A stretch of 64,000 nt of DNA from Pseudomonas sp. SJZ074. Lineage in GTDB: Bacteria; Pseudomonadota; Gammaproteobacteria; Pseudomonadales; Pseudomonadaceae. The notes under the pieces were generated by a model that was given only the letters and a program-made list of their open reading frames with translations, had not been told where the DNA came from and did no database searches. Below are positions 17,760 through 25,634 of this stretch, piece after piece. Each line of letters opens with the position of its first letter. Position 1 is the stretch's first letter. Made by a program: the position numbers and the translations under genes. The stretch is taken from the NCBI RefSeq assembly GCF_007828215.1, contig NZ_VIUE01000002.1, positions 310,001-374,000 on the forward strand. Reading direction: 5' to 3'.

Positions 17760-18635
17760 ATGTCTAATTTTCGCGGTATCTGGGTTGCACTGGCCACGCC
17801 TTTTCATTCGGGACACGTCGACTTCGACGCGCTCGAAGGTTTGGTGAAAACGCTCCTTTCTGGAGGCGTGAGGGGGCTGGTCGTATGCGGCACCACTGGC
17901 GAAGCCGCAGCGATGAACAAGGATGAACGACTCGAGGTACTGGATGCAGTTCTGCAGATCGCTCGACCTGACCAGGTGATCATGGGGCTGTCGGCCAACA
18001 ACCTGCAGGAAGCCCTGGCGTTCCAGCAAAAGATCCAGAGCCGTGACATTGCCGGCGTTCTGGTTCCGGCGCCCTACTACATCCGGCCTTCGCAGCAAGG
18101 CATCGAATCATTTTTCCAAACAGTCGCTGATGCCTCATCTGTCCCAGTAGTCCTTTACGACATCCCCTACCGAACGGGCGTGAGGATCGAACGAGAGACG
18201 CTGAGAAGGATCGTGCGCCACCCAAAAATCGCAGCGGTCAAGGACTGCGGTGGTGATGTCGAAACCACCATGGCCTTGATCAAGGACGGCAATGCAGAGA
18301 TTCTGACCGGCGAGGATATCCAGATCTTCACAAACCTCGCCCTGGGCGGGGCCGGCGCCATTTCAGCCTCGGCACACATCCGTCCAGATCTGTATGTCCA
18401 GATGATGCAGGAGATGGATAGAGGCGATGTCATAGGCGCCCGGGCTACTTTTTACCGCCTCCTGCCTTGGATAAGGATGGCGTTCGCTGAGCCCAACCCG
18501 GCTGTCATCAAAGCAGCTCTGAGCATCCACGGCCTGATCAGCAACGAGCTTCGTGAGCCCATGCAAACTTGCTCATCAACGACGATGGAGCGACTCAGAT
18601 CTGTGCTTTCAGGTTTGACCTGTCAAAGCGCATAG
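17760..18635 (+). CDS. DapA-family lyase (dihydrodipicolinate synthase-like)
   Basis: The 291-residue TIM-barrel protein keeps the family residues: GTTGEAAAMNKDER near the substrate pocket, Tyr and Arg of LYDIPYRTGVRI, and the Schiff-base Lys in AAVKDCGGD. It should be a pyruvate-type aldolase/lyase. It stands alone, not beside lysine-biosynthesis genes, and the helical C-terminus is divergent, so a catabolic 2-keto acid aldolase is as likely as true lysine biosynthesis. The ATG follows a GAGGAG site at 17748-17753. A strong hairpin follows the gene. Confidence 0.8.
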   Translation: MSNFRGIWVALATPFHSGHVDFDALEGLVKTLLSGGVRGLVVCGTTGEAAAMNKDERLEVLDAVLQIARPDQVIMGLSANNLQEALAFQQKIQSRDIAGVLVPAPYYIRPSQQGIESFFQTVADASSVPVVLYDIPYRTGVRIERETLRRIVRHPKIAAVKDCGGDVETTMALIKDGNAEILTGEDIQIFTNLALGGAGAISASAHIRPDLYVQMMQEMDRGDVIGARATFYRLLPWIRMAFAEPNPAVIKAALSIHGLISNELREPMQTCSSTTMERLRSVLSGLTCQSA

Positions 18636-18653
18636 GTCGGGCGGCGATCTCAT

Positions 18654-18687
18654 GGGTGTGGTGCTATGCCCAAGAACCACCACACCC
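18654..18687 (+). terminator. Hairpin after the DapA-family gene
   Basis: A perfect 10-bp stem, GGGTGTGGTG (18654-18663) with CACCACACCC (18678-18687), closes a 14-nt loop 18 bases after the stop codon. There is no T tract, so termination efficiency is uncertain. Confidence 0.45.
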
Positions 18688-18721
18688 TAAGCGTCGTTTC
18701 GACGAGATCTTCGAATTGGGG

Positions 18722-18946
18722 TCACCCCTTCGACCGCCTGGGGTCAGCGGAACGCGGATAGGTGCGTTCCTCCTCAATGGAGCCGTCGGCCCTGTGAATC
18801 TTCACCGAGGCAGTTTTGCCATCAAAGAAATCTGTCAGAGCGTTCATCAGCTCCTGCTTAGTGGCCGCTTTTTTAGAGGCACGCTCTGCGCCGGCTTTCT
18901 TAAGTTCCCAGCCATCCGCAGACGGGCTCAGGTGATAGTTGTCCAT
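18722..18946 (-). CDS. DUF2188 family protein
   Basis: The 74-residue protein matches DUF2188: it begins with YHLSPSADGWELKKAGAERA and ends with SVKIHRADGSIEEERTYP, a small basic module with unknown function common in pseudomonads. ATG 18946 has a GGAG site. It lies 17 bases after another small gene and is probably co-transcribed with it. Some relatives are annotated as stress-associated; the sequence gives no direct clue. Confidence 0.8.
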   Translation of the reverse strand: MDNYHLSPSADGWELKKAGAERASKKAATKQELMNALTDFFDGKTASVKIHRADGSIEEERTYPRSADPRRSKG

Positions 18947-18963
18947 TGCCTTGCTCCTCACAT

Positions 18964-19122
18964 TCAAATGGATTCTGCTTCGTCCTGAATATCTTCCTCC
19001 GCCTCGGCGGCATCAGTGGCGTCGGCATCGTTCAAGGGCGGTGACGTGGGCTTTTCCGGATCGTTTATGTAAGGCACGCGGCTAGGGCCGTGCTCTTCAA
19101 GTCCTTCAGTCTCAGGCTGCAT
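18964..19122 (-). CDS. Small acidic hypothetical protein
   Basis: This 52-residue protein is rich in Glu, Asp, Ala and Pro (MQPETEGLEEHGPSRVPYIN at the N-terminus and an acidic C-terminus), so probably disordered. ATG 19122 is chosen because AAGGAG lies at the proper distance; the longer frame upstream has no such site. It is followed closely by the DUF2188 gene. No family recognised. Confidence 0.65.
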   Translation of the reverse strand: MQPETEGLEEHGPSRVPYINDPEKPTSPPLNDADATDAAEAEEDIQDEAESI

Positions 19123-19305
19123 GCTGGTTCTCCTTCTTCTTTGCGATAGTGATTGGAGGACAGCCGTTGCGAGGCGTTCAATGCCATACGAGTTTGCGCC
19201 AGCGTTAGCCGATGAGTCGTACCCACTCAGAATTAACAACGTTTAACTCACCAGCCAGAGCCCTGCGGCCAATAATCGGCCCCTCGTCACCGAACTGGCT
19301 CCAGC

Positions 19306-20682
19306 ATGCGCACCGCAACTCAAGCACTGACCCCCCGCATCCTTTGCAGCAATAAAACTCGCGCCCAACAATGGCCACGATCCAGGCTCTGGTTATCCAT
19401 GTTGCTAATCGGTACCTGCGGCACCGCCCTGGCTGCCGAGCCATCGGCACAAGGCTTTATGGACGGCTCAACCCTGGATGTGTTGAGCCGCAACTTCTTC
19501 CTGCAGAATGACTACCGATCCCCCTCCCCGGCGAACAAAAACTATAAGCAGGAGTGGGCTCAAGGTTTCATCGCCTCATTTGCCTCCGGTTTTACCCCCG
19601 GCAACGTCGGGTTTGGTATCGACGCCCATGGTTTTCTCGGTGTGAAACTGGATGGCGGCAGGGGGCATTCCGGTACGGGATTGCTGCCGCTGGATTCGGA
19701 TGGCCGCAGTGAGAGCGACTTTTCCAGTGCCGGCGGTGCGTTGAAACTGCGTATGTCCCAAACCACCTTGGCCTACGGTGAGATGACCGTGGAAACACCG
19801 GTGTTCGACACCGCCGATAAACGCCTACAACCTGAATACGCCACGGGGTTTCTGCTCGACAGCCGGGAGTTCGACGACGTGCATTTGCAGGCCGGACGTT
19901 TCACCGCGTACAAGAATCAGGATGCCTCGACCCGCAGAGGGGATTTCACCGGTTATGGAGTGAGCACCGAGACCGGCAGCATCAGTTTCCTCGGTGCCCA
20001 ATTGTTCGAGGATCAGCCGCTGGGCGGTGCTCTCTATGCATCCGAGCTGAGCGACACCTGGCGTCAGTACTACGCCAACCTGCATCTGAAGCAATCCGGG
20101 TTCTTTCTGGACGGCAACGTTTACCACACCCAGGATTACGGCGACGCCGAGGCCGGCGCAATTGATAACACCGCCTATAGCCTGTCTGGCAAATACACCG
20201 TCGGCGCCCAGGGATTCACTCTGGCTTATCAGAAGATCCATGGCGACATGCCCTTCGACTTTGTGGGCGGCGACTCGATCTACCTCGCCAACTCCATCAA
20301 ATACGCCGATTTCAACGGTGCCGGCGAACGCTCGTGGCAGGCGCGCTACGACCTCAACCTGGGTGCTTTCGGCGTCCCCGGATTGAAATTCATGGCCCGC
20401 TACGTCACCGGCCGCGGCATCGATGGCACCCATGCCCCCCAAGGTGGGGCGTACAATCCATTTGACCCGGACGCCGGCCAGTTTGTCCCGCAACAAGGGG
20501 ACGGCGGACGCCATTGGGAGCGGGATATCGATCTGCACTACACCGTGCAATCGGGGCCGGCCAAGGATTTGTCCATGCAGGTGTCCCATGTGACCCATCG
20601 GGCCAACAGCGCTCAGGGCGGGGATGACATCGACCGGGTTTACATCGTGGTCGAGTACCCCCTCAAGCTGGGACGTTTTTAA
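19306..20682 (+). CDS. OprD-family outer-membrane porin
   Basis: The 458-residue protein carries the OprD signature, with GFMDGSTLDVLSRNFF after the signal region, the EWAQGFIASFASGFTPGNVGFG pattern and the GRGHSGTGLLPL loop, ending in an aromatic residue typical of outer-membrane barrels (LKLGRF). The signal peptide is about LWLSMLLIGTCGTALAA; with ATG 19306 it has an unusually long basic pre-region, so a later start is possible. OprD proteins take up amino acids, peptides or carboxylates; which one cannot be told here. Confidence 0.88.
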   Translation: MRTATQALTPRILCSNKTRAQQWPRSRLWLSMLLIGTCGTALAAEPSAQGFMDGSTLDVLSRNFFLQNDYRSPSPANKNYKQEWAQGFIASFASGFTPGNVGFGIDAHGFLGVKLDGGRGHSGTGLLPLDSDGRSESDFSSAGGALKLRMSQTTLAYGEMTVETPVFDTADKRLQPEYATGFLLDSREFDDVHLQAGRFTAYKNQDASTRRGDFTGYGVSTETGSISFLGAQLFEDQPLGGALYASELSDTWRQYYANLHLKQSGFFLDGNVYHTQDYGDAEAGAIDNTAYSLSGKYTVGAQGFTLAYQKIHGDMPFDFVGGDSIYLANSIKYADFNGAGERSWQARYDLNLGAFGVPGLKFMARYVTGRGIDGTHAPQGGAYNPFDPDAGQFVPQQGDGGRHWERDIDLHYTVQSGPAKDLSMQVSHVTHRANSAQGGDDIDRVYIVVEYPLKLGRF

Positions 20683-20876
20683 CCGGTCTGCCTCCCGCTG
20701 ACTTTGAATATCGTCCGGTGATCTCTGTTGCCGGCGGCATCCAGCTTCATGATCGGAATCAAAGGGCCAAATGACTCAAACCGGCCCATGAGGATTTGGG
20801 AAAGTCGCTGATGAGCGAATTTCCACGCTGACGAGCCTTCATCATGGCCCTGCGGATTTCCTGCGATCTGATTCAT
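20679..20876 (-). CDS. Small hypothetical protein following the KfrA-like gene
   Basis: The 65-codon frame starts with ATG 2 bases after the KfrA-like stop and has a strong AGGAG site at proper distance. Its end overlaps the porin stop on the opposite strand. No family recognised; the ribosome site and position argue for a real gene in the KfrA transcript, possibly truncated. Coding status is moderately supported only. Confidence 0.45.
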   Translation of the reverse strand: MNQIAGNPQGHDEGSSAWKFAHQRLSQILMGRFESFGPLIPIMKLDAAGNRDHRTIFKVSGRQTG

Positions 20877-20878
20877 GC

Positions 20879-21925
20879 TTATCTCCTGGGTCGTTTCGAA
20901 GGCTTGGTGTGCGTCTCTGCCCCCGAGGAGGTATCGCTACCCTCCTCCGGGCTTGTCTCAACCTGCCGAAGTTGCTCATTCTCTTTCTGAAGCGAAGCGA
21001 TCAGCGCCGTGGTTTCCCGCTCACGCAGCTCGGCTACAGCGGTGGCTTTGTGAAGCGCCTTTACCTCCTCATGCAGAGTCGAGATCTGTTCCATGAGGTG
21101 TTCAGTCACCCCAGCGGTCCTGGCCTCACCCTGGCGCAGCGCCGCAATTTGGGTGTTGAGCGACTGAACCAGGGCTTCCTGGGTATGCAGGGCCTTGGTT
21201 TGCTGCCTGGCTTCAGCGAGCAGGCGTTCATTGTCGCGATTCAGTCGGGTCAGGTCGTCCTGTTTTACGGCGATGGTTTCTCGCAGCTTGCGCTGTTCAA
21301 CCTGCATCTCGTGCAGTTGAGCCTCGTGTTTGCGCTGATCCTGATGACGCTGCTCCTTCGCCGCCTCTCGATAGTGCTCGAGCGCCCCACGGGCCTGGAC
21401 ATGCTTTTCCTCCAGCGATTGGATGTGCTTGTCCTTTTCAGCAACCAGGGATTCCAGGTCGGTGCAGCGCTGGCTGAGGCGTGCGTTGCGCGTCAACTCA
21501 GCCTGGAGCGAGGACTGGGCGGTTGTGAGTTCCGCGTTCTGCGTGTCTATCGCGGCCTGTTGGGTAGCCAATTGTCGTTGAGCGGTAGCCAGCTCTGATC
21601 CGAGCTCGATGAGCTGGTTTTCCAACGCGGCCCGTTGCTGCTCAAAAGCCGCAGAGGCCTGGGAGATGACCTCCTGGCCCTCCTCCATCAGTTGATCCAG
21701 CAGCGTCTGCACCATGCCGTTGAGCGTTTCACTCATGCGCTCACGTGAGGTCACAGGCTCTGAATTGGATGGTTCAAGTTCTTTTAGATAGCGGGAAATC
21801 GTGGTTTTAGAACCCGTATTTCCAAGCTCGACGCGCACGGCGTCAATGCTGGGGTTGGCGCCCCTGGCGAGCAGCGCCTGACGTGCCTTTTGCACTACAG
21901 CCTTGTTGATCCCGCCTCGTGCCAT
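20879..21925 (-). CDS. KfrA-like DNA-binding coiled-coil protein
   Basis: The 348-residue protein has an N-terminal DNA-binding domain like that of plasmid KfrA (ARGGINKAVVQKARQALLARG ... GSKTTISRYLKEL, about residues 1-50). A very long coiled coil follows (about 70-320, dense in Glu, Gln, Arg, Leu and Ala), then a basic tail. KfrA of plasmids autoregulates its own promoter and is linked to partition. ATG 21925 has a GGAGG site. It is divergent from a tyrosine recombinase gene with an inverted repeat between them. Confidence 0.82.
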   Translation of the reverse strand: MARGGINKAVVQKARQALLARGANPSIDAVRVELGNTGSKTTISRYLKELEPSNSEPVTSRERMSETLNGMVQTLLDQLMEEGQEVISQASAAFEQQRAALENQLIELGSELATAQRQLATQQAAIDTQNAELTTAQSSLQAELTRNARLSQRCTDLESLVAEKDKHIQSLEEKHVQARGALEHYREAAKEQRHQDQRKHEAQLHEMQVEQRKLRETIAVKQDDLTRLNRDNERLLAEARQQTKALHTQEALVQSLNTQIAALRQGEARTAGVTEHLMEQISTLHEEVKALHKATAVAELRERETTALIASLQKENEQLRQVETSPEEGSDTSSGAETHTKPSKRPRR

Positions 21926-21950
21926 AAAGCCTCCTATGATTTCGTACTGT

Positions 21951-21967
21951 ATTACATGTCATGTAAA
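21951..21967. promoter_or_regulatory. Inverted repeat, candidate KfrA-like operator
   Basis: TTACATG and CATGTAA (21952-21966) form a perfect 7-1-7 inverted repeat 26 bp upstream of the KfrA-like start, inside a longer imperfect palindrome from about 21945 to 21974. Its position between divergent genes suits autoregulation by the KfrA-like protein. Confidence 0.5.
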
Positions 21968-22121
21968 TACATACTGGAATTGACGAACCTTACACCCTTT
22001 CATGTTGACTTTCTACAAGCCCATAATAGTGCTTTATGGCTTCTTGACTCGTCGCTACGCCCGGAACACCTCCCAGCGGCGTATGCAGATAGCAATGCTC
22101 CGATTTTGAAGGCGGCAAACA

Positions 22122-23132
22122 ATGGAAAAGGCAGATCGATATCTCAGTGCCGGCACCCGAGAGAACACACGGAAAAGCTACCGGGCGGCGATCGAACACT
22201 TCGAAGTCACCTGGGGTGGATATCTGCCCACGACTGGCACAGGCGTGGTTCGGTACCTGGCGGAGTACGCTGACAAGCTCTCGATCAATACCCTGAAGCA
22301 GCGCCTGGCGGCCCTGGCCCAGTGGCACATCTCCCAGGGCTTCCCTGACCCGACCAAAACGCCTGACGTCCGCCAGATGATCAAAGGCATCAGGGTCGTG
22401 CACCCTGCACAGGTCAGACAGGCCGCCCCGCTGCTGCTGAAGCACCTGGAGCAAGCAGTCGCCTGGCTTGAAGGGCAAGCCACTGCCGCGCTTGAACGCG
22501 GAGACTACAAATCGCTGGTGCGTCATCGTCGTTCGGTGGCGATTATCTTGATCGGGTTCTGGCGTGGTTTTCGAGGCGATGAGTTGACCAGGCTGACGGT
22601 GGAGAACACGAAAGCCATCAGCGGTGAAGGGATTACCTTTTTCCTGCCCTACACCAAGGGCGACCGCCAGTATGAAGGAGCGACCTTCCAGACGCCGGCG
22701 CTCACCATGCTCTGTCCCGTGGAGGCCTACATCAACTGGATAACAGTTGCCGGGATTGCAAAGGGCCCGGTGTTCCAGCGAATTGATCGCTGGGGCAACC
22801 TGTCAGGCAAAGCCATGCAACCGCATAGCTTGATTCCCGTGTTGCGCCGCATTTTCAAAGAAGCAGGCTTGCCTGCGGAGCTGTACAGCAGTCACTCGAT
22901 GCGGCGCGGCTTTGCGACCTGGGCATCTGCGAATGGTTGGGACATCAAGGGATTGATGGGATATGTGGGCTGGAAGGACATGAAATCGGCGTTGCGTTAT
23001 GTGGATGCCAGCGTGTCCTTTGGCGGAATGGCTCTGCGCGCTGCCCAGCATGCGCCCGTGCTGGAGAAAAAAGGGGACGGCCGGCGATCCCCAAACGCAG
23101 ACCTACCCGGCACGCTTCAAACACTCTTTTAG
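22122..23132 (+). CDS. Site-specific tyrosine recombinase
   Basis: The 336-residue protein has a SAM-like N-terminal domain (about residues 1-100) and a catalytic domain with the expected residues: Arg151 region in WRGFRGDELTRL, Lys179, His258 and Arg261 in SHSMRRGFA, Trp284 in GWKD in place of the second His, and nucleophile Tyr293 in ALRYVD. It should cut and rejoin DNA through a 3'-phosphotyrosine. The ribosome site is weak. It pairs with the divergent KfrA-like gene; I find no att duplication or other phage genes nearby. Confidence 0.87.
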   Translation: MEKADRYLSAGTRENTRKSYRAAIEHFEVTWGGYLPTTGTGVVRYLAEYADKLSINTLKQRLAALAQWHISQGFPDPTKTPDVRQMIKGIRVVHPAQVRQAAPLLLKHLEQAVAWLEGQATAALERGDYKSLVRHRRSVAIILIGFWRGFRGDELTRLTVENTKAISGEGITFFLPYTKGDRQYEGATFQTPALTMLCPVEAYINWITVAGIAKGPVFQRIDRWGNLSGKAMQPHSLIPVLRRIFKEAGLPAELYSSHSMRRGFATWASANGWDIKGLMGYVGWKDMKSALRYVDASVSFGGMALRAAQHAPVLEKKGDGRRSPNADLPGTLQTLF

Positions 23133-23232
23133 ACAATGAAAAGCGTATCGAAGAGTCCCCGGCTCAATACGCTATTGTTGTTGAATAAAAGCAAGCAAGA
23201 ACCAGAACCGCTATATTCGTCTTGAGGCAAAA

Positions 23233-23598
23233 TCAATGAAGCTGCCGTTGTCTCTGTAGTTCCCGCTTGAGCCAGGTACTTGCAGGCTGTACGCCTTCTG
23301 GACATCGCACCTCATAGTCGCGACCACTCATGCTGCTTTTCGTGGCAGCAAGATCGATGAAGTCTTCTGCACTGTTCACCTTATTCTTGTCCTTCAGGTA
23401 ATCCAGCTTTTTCTCCAGGTGCATACGAGCCTCGGACCCTGGGAACGCCTCTCCGTTACGCACGAATTGGCATTCACTGTGCTCGACAAAGTCCAGCAGA
23501 CCCCTTATCTCTTGAGTGGCTTGAGGTGTGGTTTGAGCTTGGGCGTTGGTTACAATTGCGATAAGGCAAATACCCGTTGCCATCATCCACATCCGCAT
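23233..23598 (-). CDS. DUF5329 family secreted protein
   Basis: The 121-residue protein has a signal peptide (MRMWMMATGICLIAIVTNAQA) and the DUF5329 pattern: EIRGLLDFVEHSECQFVRNG, then AEDFIDLAATKSSMSG, then YEVRC and WLKREL. Two cysteines could pair in the periplasm. ATG 23598 follows GAGGAAA; the longer frame adds a region without a ribosome site. Function unknown. Confidence 0.75.
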   Translation of the reverse strand: MRMWMMATGICLIAIVTNAQAQTTPQATQEIRGLLDFVEHSECQFVRNGEAFPGSEARMHLEKKLDYLKDKNKVNSAEDFIDLAATKSSMSGRDYEVRCPEGVQPASTWLKRELQRQRQLH

Positions 23599-23724
23599 GA
23601 TTTTTCCTCGTATTGGCACTGTTGCGATTCGCTCTTCGACAACAGAGGGCAAGAAGCCGGTTTTGGTAGAAATGGAGCCGGCGCCAGGGGTGCAGGCGGG
23701 ATGGCTCCCGTGAGCATACACTGA

Positions 23725-24405
23725 TTATTTAGCTGCCTTGCCTTGAACGTATTGGCGCAAAGCCTCCGTTCGATGCAGTGACTCCGATGTATGAGCGAGC
23801 CTGTGGCAATTCGCGCATAGCAACGCCAGATCCTGCGCTTTGGTTTTCCCTTTATGGTCTCCATGAGACAGCGGGACCTGGTGATGGCACTCAATGATCC
23901 GAAAGCCCGCCGCTCCGTAAAGCCCGTAGAAATCGACGCCACACGCCTCACACTCAAGTTTTTTCGTTTGAAAAAAACGCTCGTTCTTCAGCCGCAGAGA
24001 AACACCTTTGGCTCGCTCGCGCCGACGATGCTGGGTCATTTGTAAAGACCCTTCCGCATATTCCGAAGCGACCAGGCTTTCCATTGCTTTCAGGAATTTG
24101 GAATGAAGCGCAGACACTGCCTTCGATTGGACGGTTAAATGCGGTAAATCGGCTTGGTTGTAAAAATCAAAGTTCTGCAGGACATGCACGAAGACCTTGG
24201 AGGAGTCTTTATCCAATGGGGCCCGTCTCCAATCATCAGAGCAGACTTTCTCTGCCGGCCCATGGCCGACACACCGACTTGAATAGGGACAGGTGGACAA
24301 ACACTCCAGATCACTCGGCGTGTGCCATCCCTCCTGCCCAGGCATCAGAGAATCCAGAATGCGTTGATCCTCCTCAGTAAAGCTCACGGCCTCTTGCACC
24401 AGCAT
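23725..24405 (-). CDS. McrA-like HNH endonuclease with Cys-rich N-terminus
   Basis: The C-terminal part (about residues 150-210) is an HNH nuclease: CEACGVDF, then ECHHQVPLSHGD, then LALLCANCHRLAHT, with zinc-binding Cys pairs and the catalytic His. The N-terminal part has a Cys cluster (CLSTCPYSSRCVGHGPAEKVC, about 34-55) that may bind another metal or a cluster, and a central helical region. Related stand-alone HNH proteins restrict modified DNA, so a defence role is plausible, but the specificity is unknown. It lies in the accessory segment near the tyrosine recombinase. Confidence 0.78.
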   Translation of the reverse strand: MLVQEAVSFTEEDQRILDSLMPGQEGWHTPSDLECLSTCPYSSRCVGHGPAEKVCSDDWRRAPLDKDSSKVFVHVLQNFDFYNQADLPHLTVQSKAVSALHSKFLKAMESLVASEYAEGSLQMTQHRRRERAKGVSLRLKNERFFQTKKLECEACGVDFYGLYGAAGFRIIECHHQVPLSHGDHKGKTKAQDLALLCANCHRLAHTSESLHRTEALRQYVQGKAAK

Positions 24406-24480
24406 TCAAATACTCCTTCAAGAACAAGCGATAAGAAGCTTTCGGCTGGCTCGGCCATTATGTGAGCAATCGTAAGGGTC

Positions 24481-24720
24481 ACTTTTTCTGATGGCGGATG
24501 GAATACCGAAGAGCATGACGTTGGTGGCGGGCAGCACTGCTATGTGGGCGCTCTCGCCTACCACGACTGGCGCGGCGAACCCCGGACCCACGACGCCGCC
24601 CTGGCCCGCATCACGCAGCTCAACCGTACCCCGCTCACCCTTTACGACCAGCCGTTGTGGAGCATGGAGTCGTGCTTGAGGCCGAGTGACCGGCCAGGAC
24701 GCAGGTTCAACTCGACGTAA
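24481..24720 (+). pseudogene. Possible 3' remnant of an unidentified gene
   Basis: One forward frame is open to TAA at 24718-24720 and reads like protein: YVGALAYHDWRGEPRTHDA, then LNRTPLTLYDQPLWSME, then SDRPGRRF. It has no start nearby (an in-frame TGA lies at about 24463), and the tail overlaps the end of the LuxR-type gene. I do not recognise the family. Confidence 0.3.
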
Positions 24721-25498
24721 GGGCATCCTGCTTCGACGTAAAGAACCGAGCGAACAGTTCTGACTGTGACTTGATATTCAGTTTCGAGTAGATGTTGCGA
24801 CGGTGCACTTTTATCGTTTCGGCTGACAGAGAAAGTTTTCCCGCGACTTCCTTATTGGAAAACCCGCTCAACAATAATTTGAGCACATCATTTTCCCGCA
24901 TCGTTAACGGTGCGCCAAGCGAGGTCGTTGTCTCCGGCCATGGGGCTTGTGCGGTAAATTCCTTCGCGACGTCGTCCTCGAAATTCATGCGCTGATGCAT
25001 GAGTGCCGTCACCCACGGCTTGATAAGATCAAGTGTGGTTATCTGCTCCTGACTGAATCGGATATGACTTCCGAAAGAAACGCACAAGGTTCTTTCAGCG
25101 TCGAGCCTGACGTTGTATTGCGCCTCATCCACCGAAATATACTGTTCAAAGTACTGATGGTAATACTCGGTCTCGAGAAAGTGCTCAGGTGCGACATCCA
25201 GCATATGAAAGAAGCCGCTTTGAGGGTTTTCCCGATCTGCTATATAGAACGGGTCCAGCATGTACAGCCCCTTCACATAGCGATGGATAAACGCATCGAC
25301 TTCTTCTGTGTCGGCCACTTCAGGAAGACTGACAACTTGCACTTGTTGATTGCTGAAAATCAATACGACCCAGTTGTCGACCTGCACATATTCATTCAAC
25401 AAACGAACAAGTGAGCTCCAGAATTCTGGACGGTTCAACCGCATGATCAATTGTCCAATCGATCGATGCCAAGCCAGGCTATGGAGGTCGAGAGGCAT
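24707..25498 (-). CDS. LuxR-type regulator (solo)
   Basis: The 263-residue protein has a C-terminal LuxR helix-turn-helix (LTMRENDVLKLLLSGFSNKEV ... ETIKVHRRNIYSKL, about residues 198-250). The N-terminal 190 residues do not show the WxYDPxG motif of acyl-homoserine-lactone receptors, and no luxI-type gene is near. It is divergent from a polyamine-type binding protein. In P. aeruginosa vqsR (PA2591) has, as I recall, the same kind of neighbour (PA2592), so a VqsR-like role is possible. That link rests on remembered synteny. Confidence 0.8.
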   Translation of the reverse strand: MPLDLHSLAWHRSIGQLIMRLNRPEFWSSLVRLLNEYVQVDNWVVLIFSNQQVQVVSLPEVADTEEVDAFIHRYVKGLYMLDPFYIADRENPQSGFFHMLDVAPEHFLETEYYHQYFEQYISVDEAQYNVRLDAERTLCVSFGSHIRFSQEQITTLDLIKPWVTALMHQRMNFEDDVAKEFTAQAPWPETTTSLGAPLTMRENDVLKLLLSGFSNKEVAGKLSLSAETIKVHRRNIYSKLNIKSQSELFARFFTSKQDALTSS

Positions 25499-25570
25499 TG
25501 TCTACCCCTTTTGGGTTAGGGATTCGTCGGGCGCGGCTAAGTATTCGTAGGTATTTACTATTCGTCAATG

Positions 25571-25591
25571 CCCGGTATATTCGCTACCGGG
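25571..25591. promoter_or_regulatory. Inverted repeat upstream of the binding-protein gene
   Basis: CCCGGTA (25571-25577) and TACCGGG (25585-25591) are perfect 7-bp arms with a 7-bp spacer, 44 bp before the start codon of the binding-protein gene and 73 bp from the LuxR-type start. It is a good candidate operator, or a leader hairpin. Confidence 0.45.
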
Positions 25592-25634
25592 TTACGAGGA
25601 CCATGAAGGCCCTCGTCTTGACAAGGATAGTTGT

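Noticed and set aside
22122..24405. Possible prophage or integrative element around the tyrosine recombinase
   Set aside because: No structural phage genes, relaxase, tRNA end or direct repeats could be found; only the KfrA/recombinase pair is reported.
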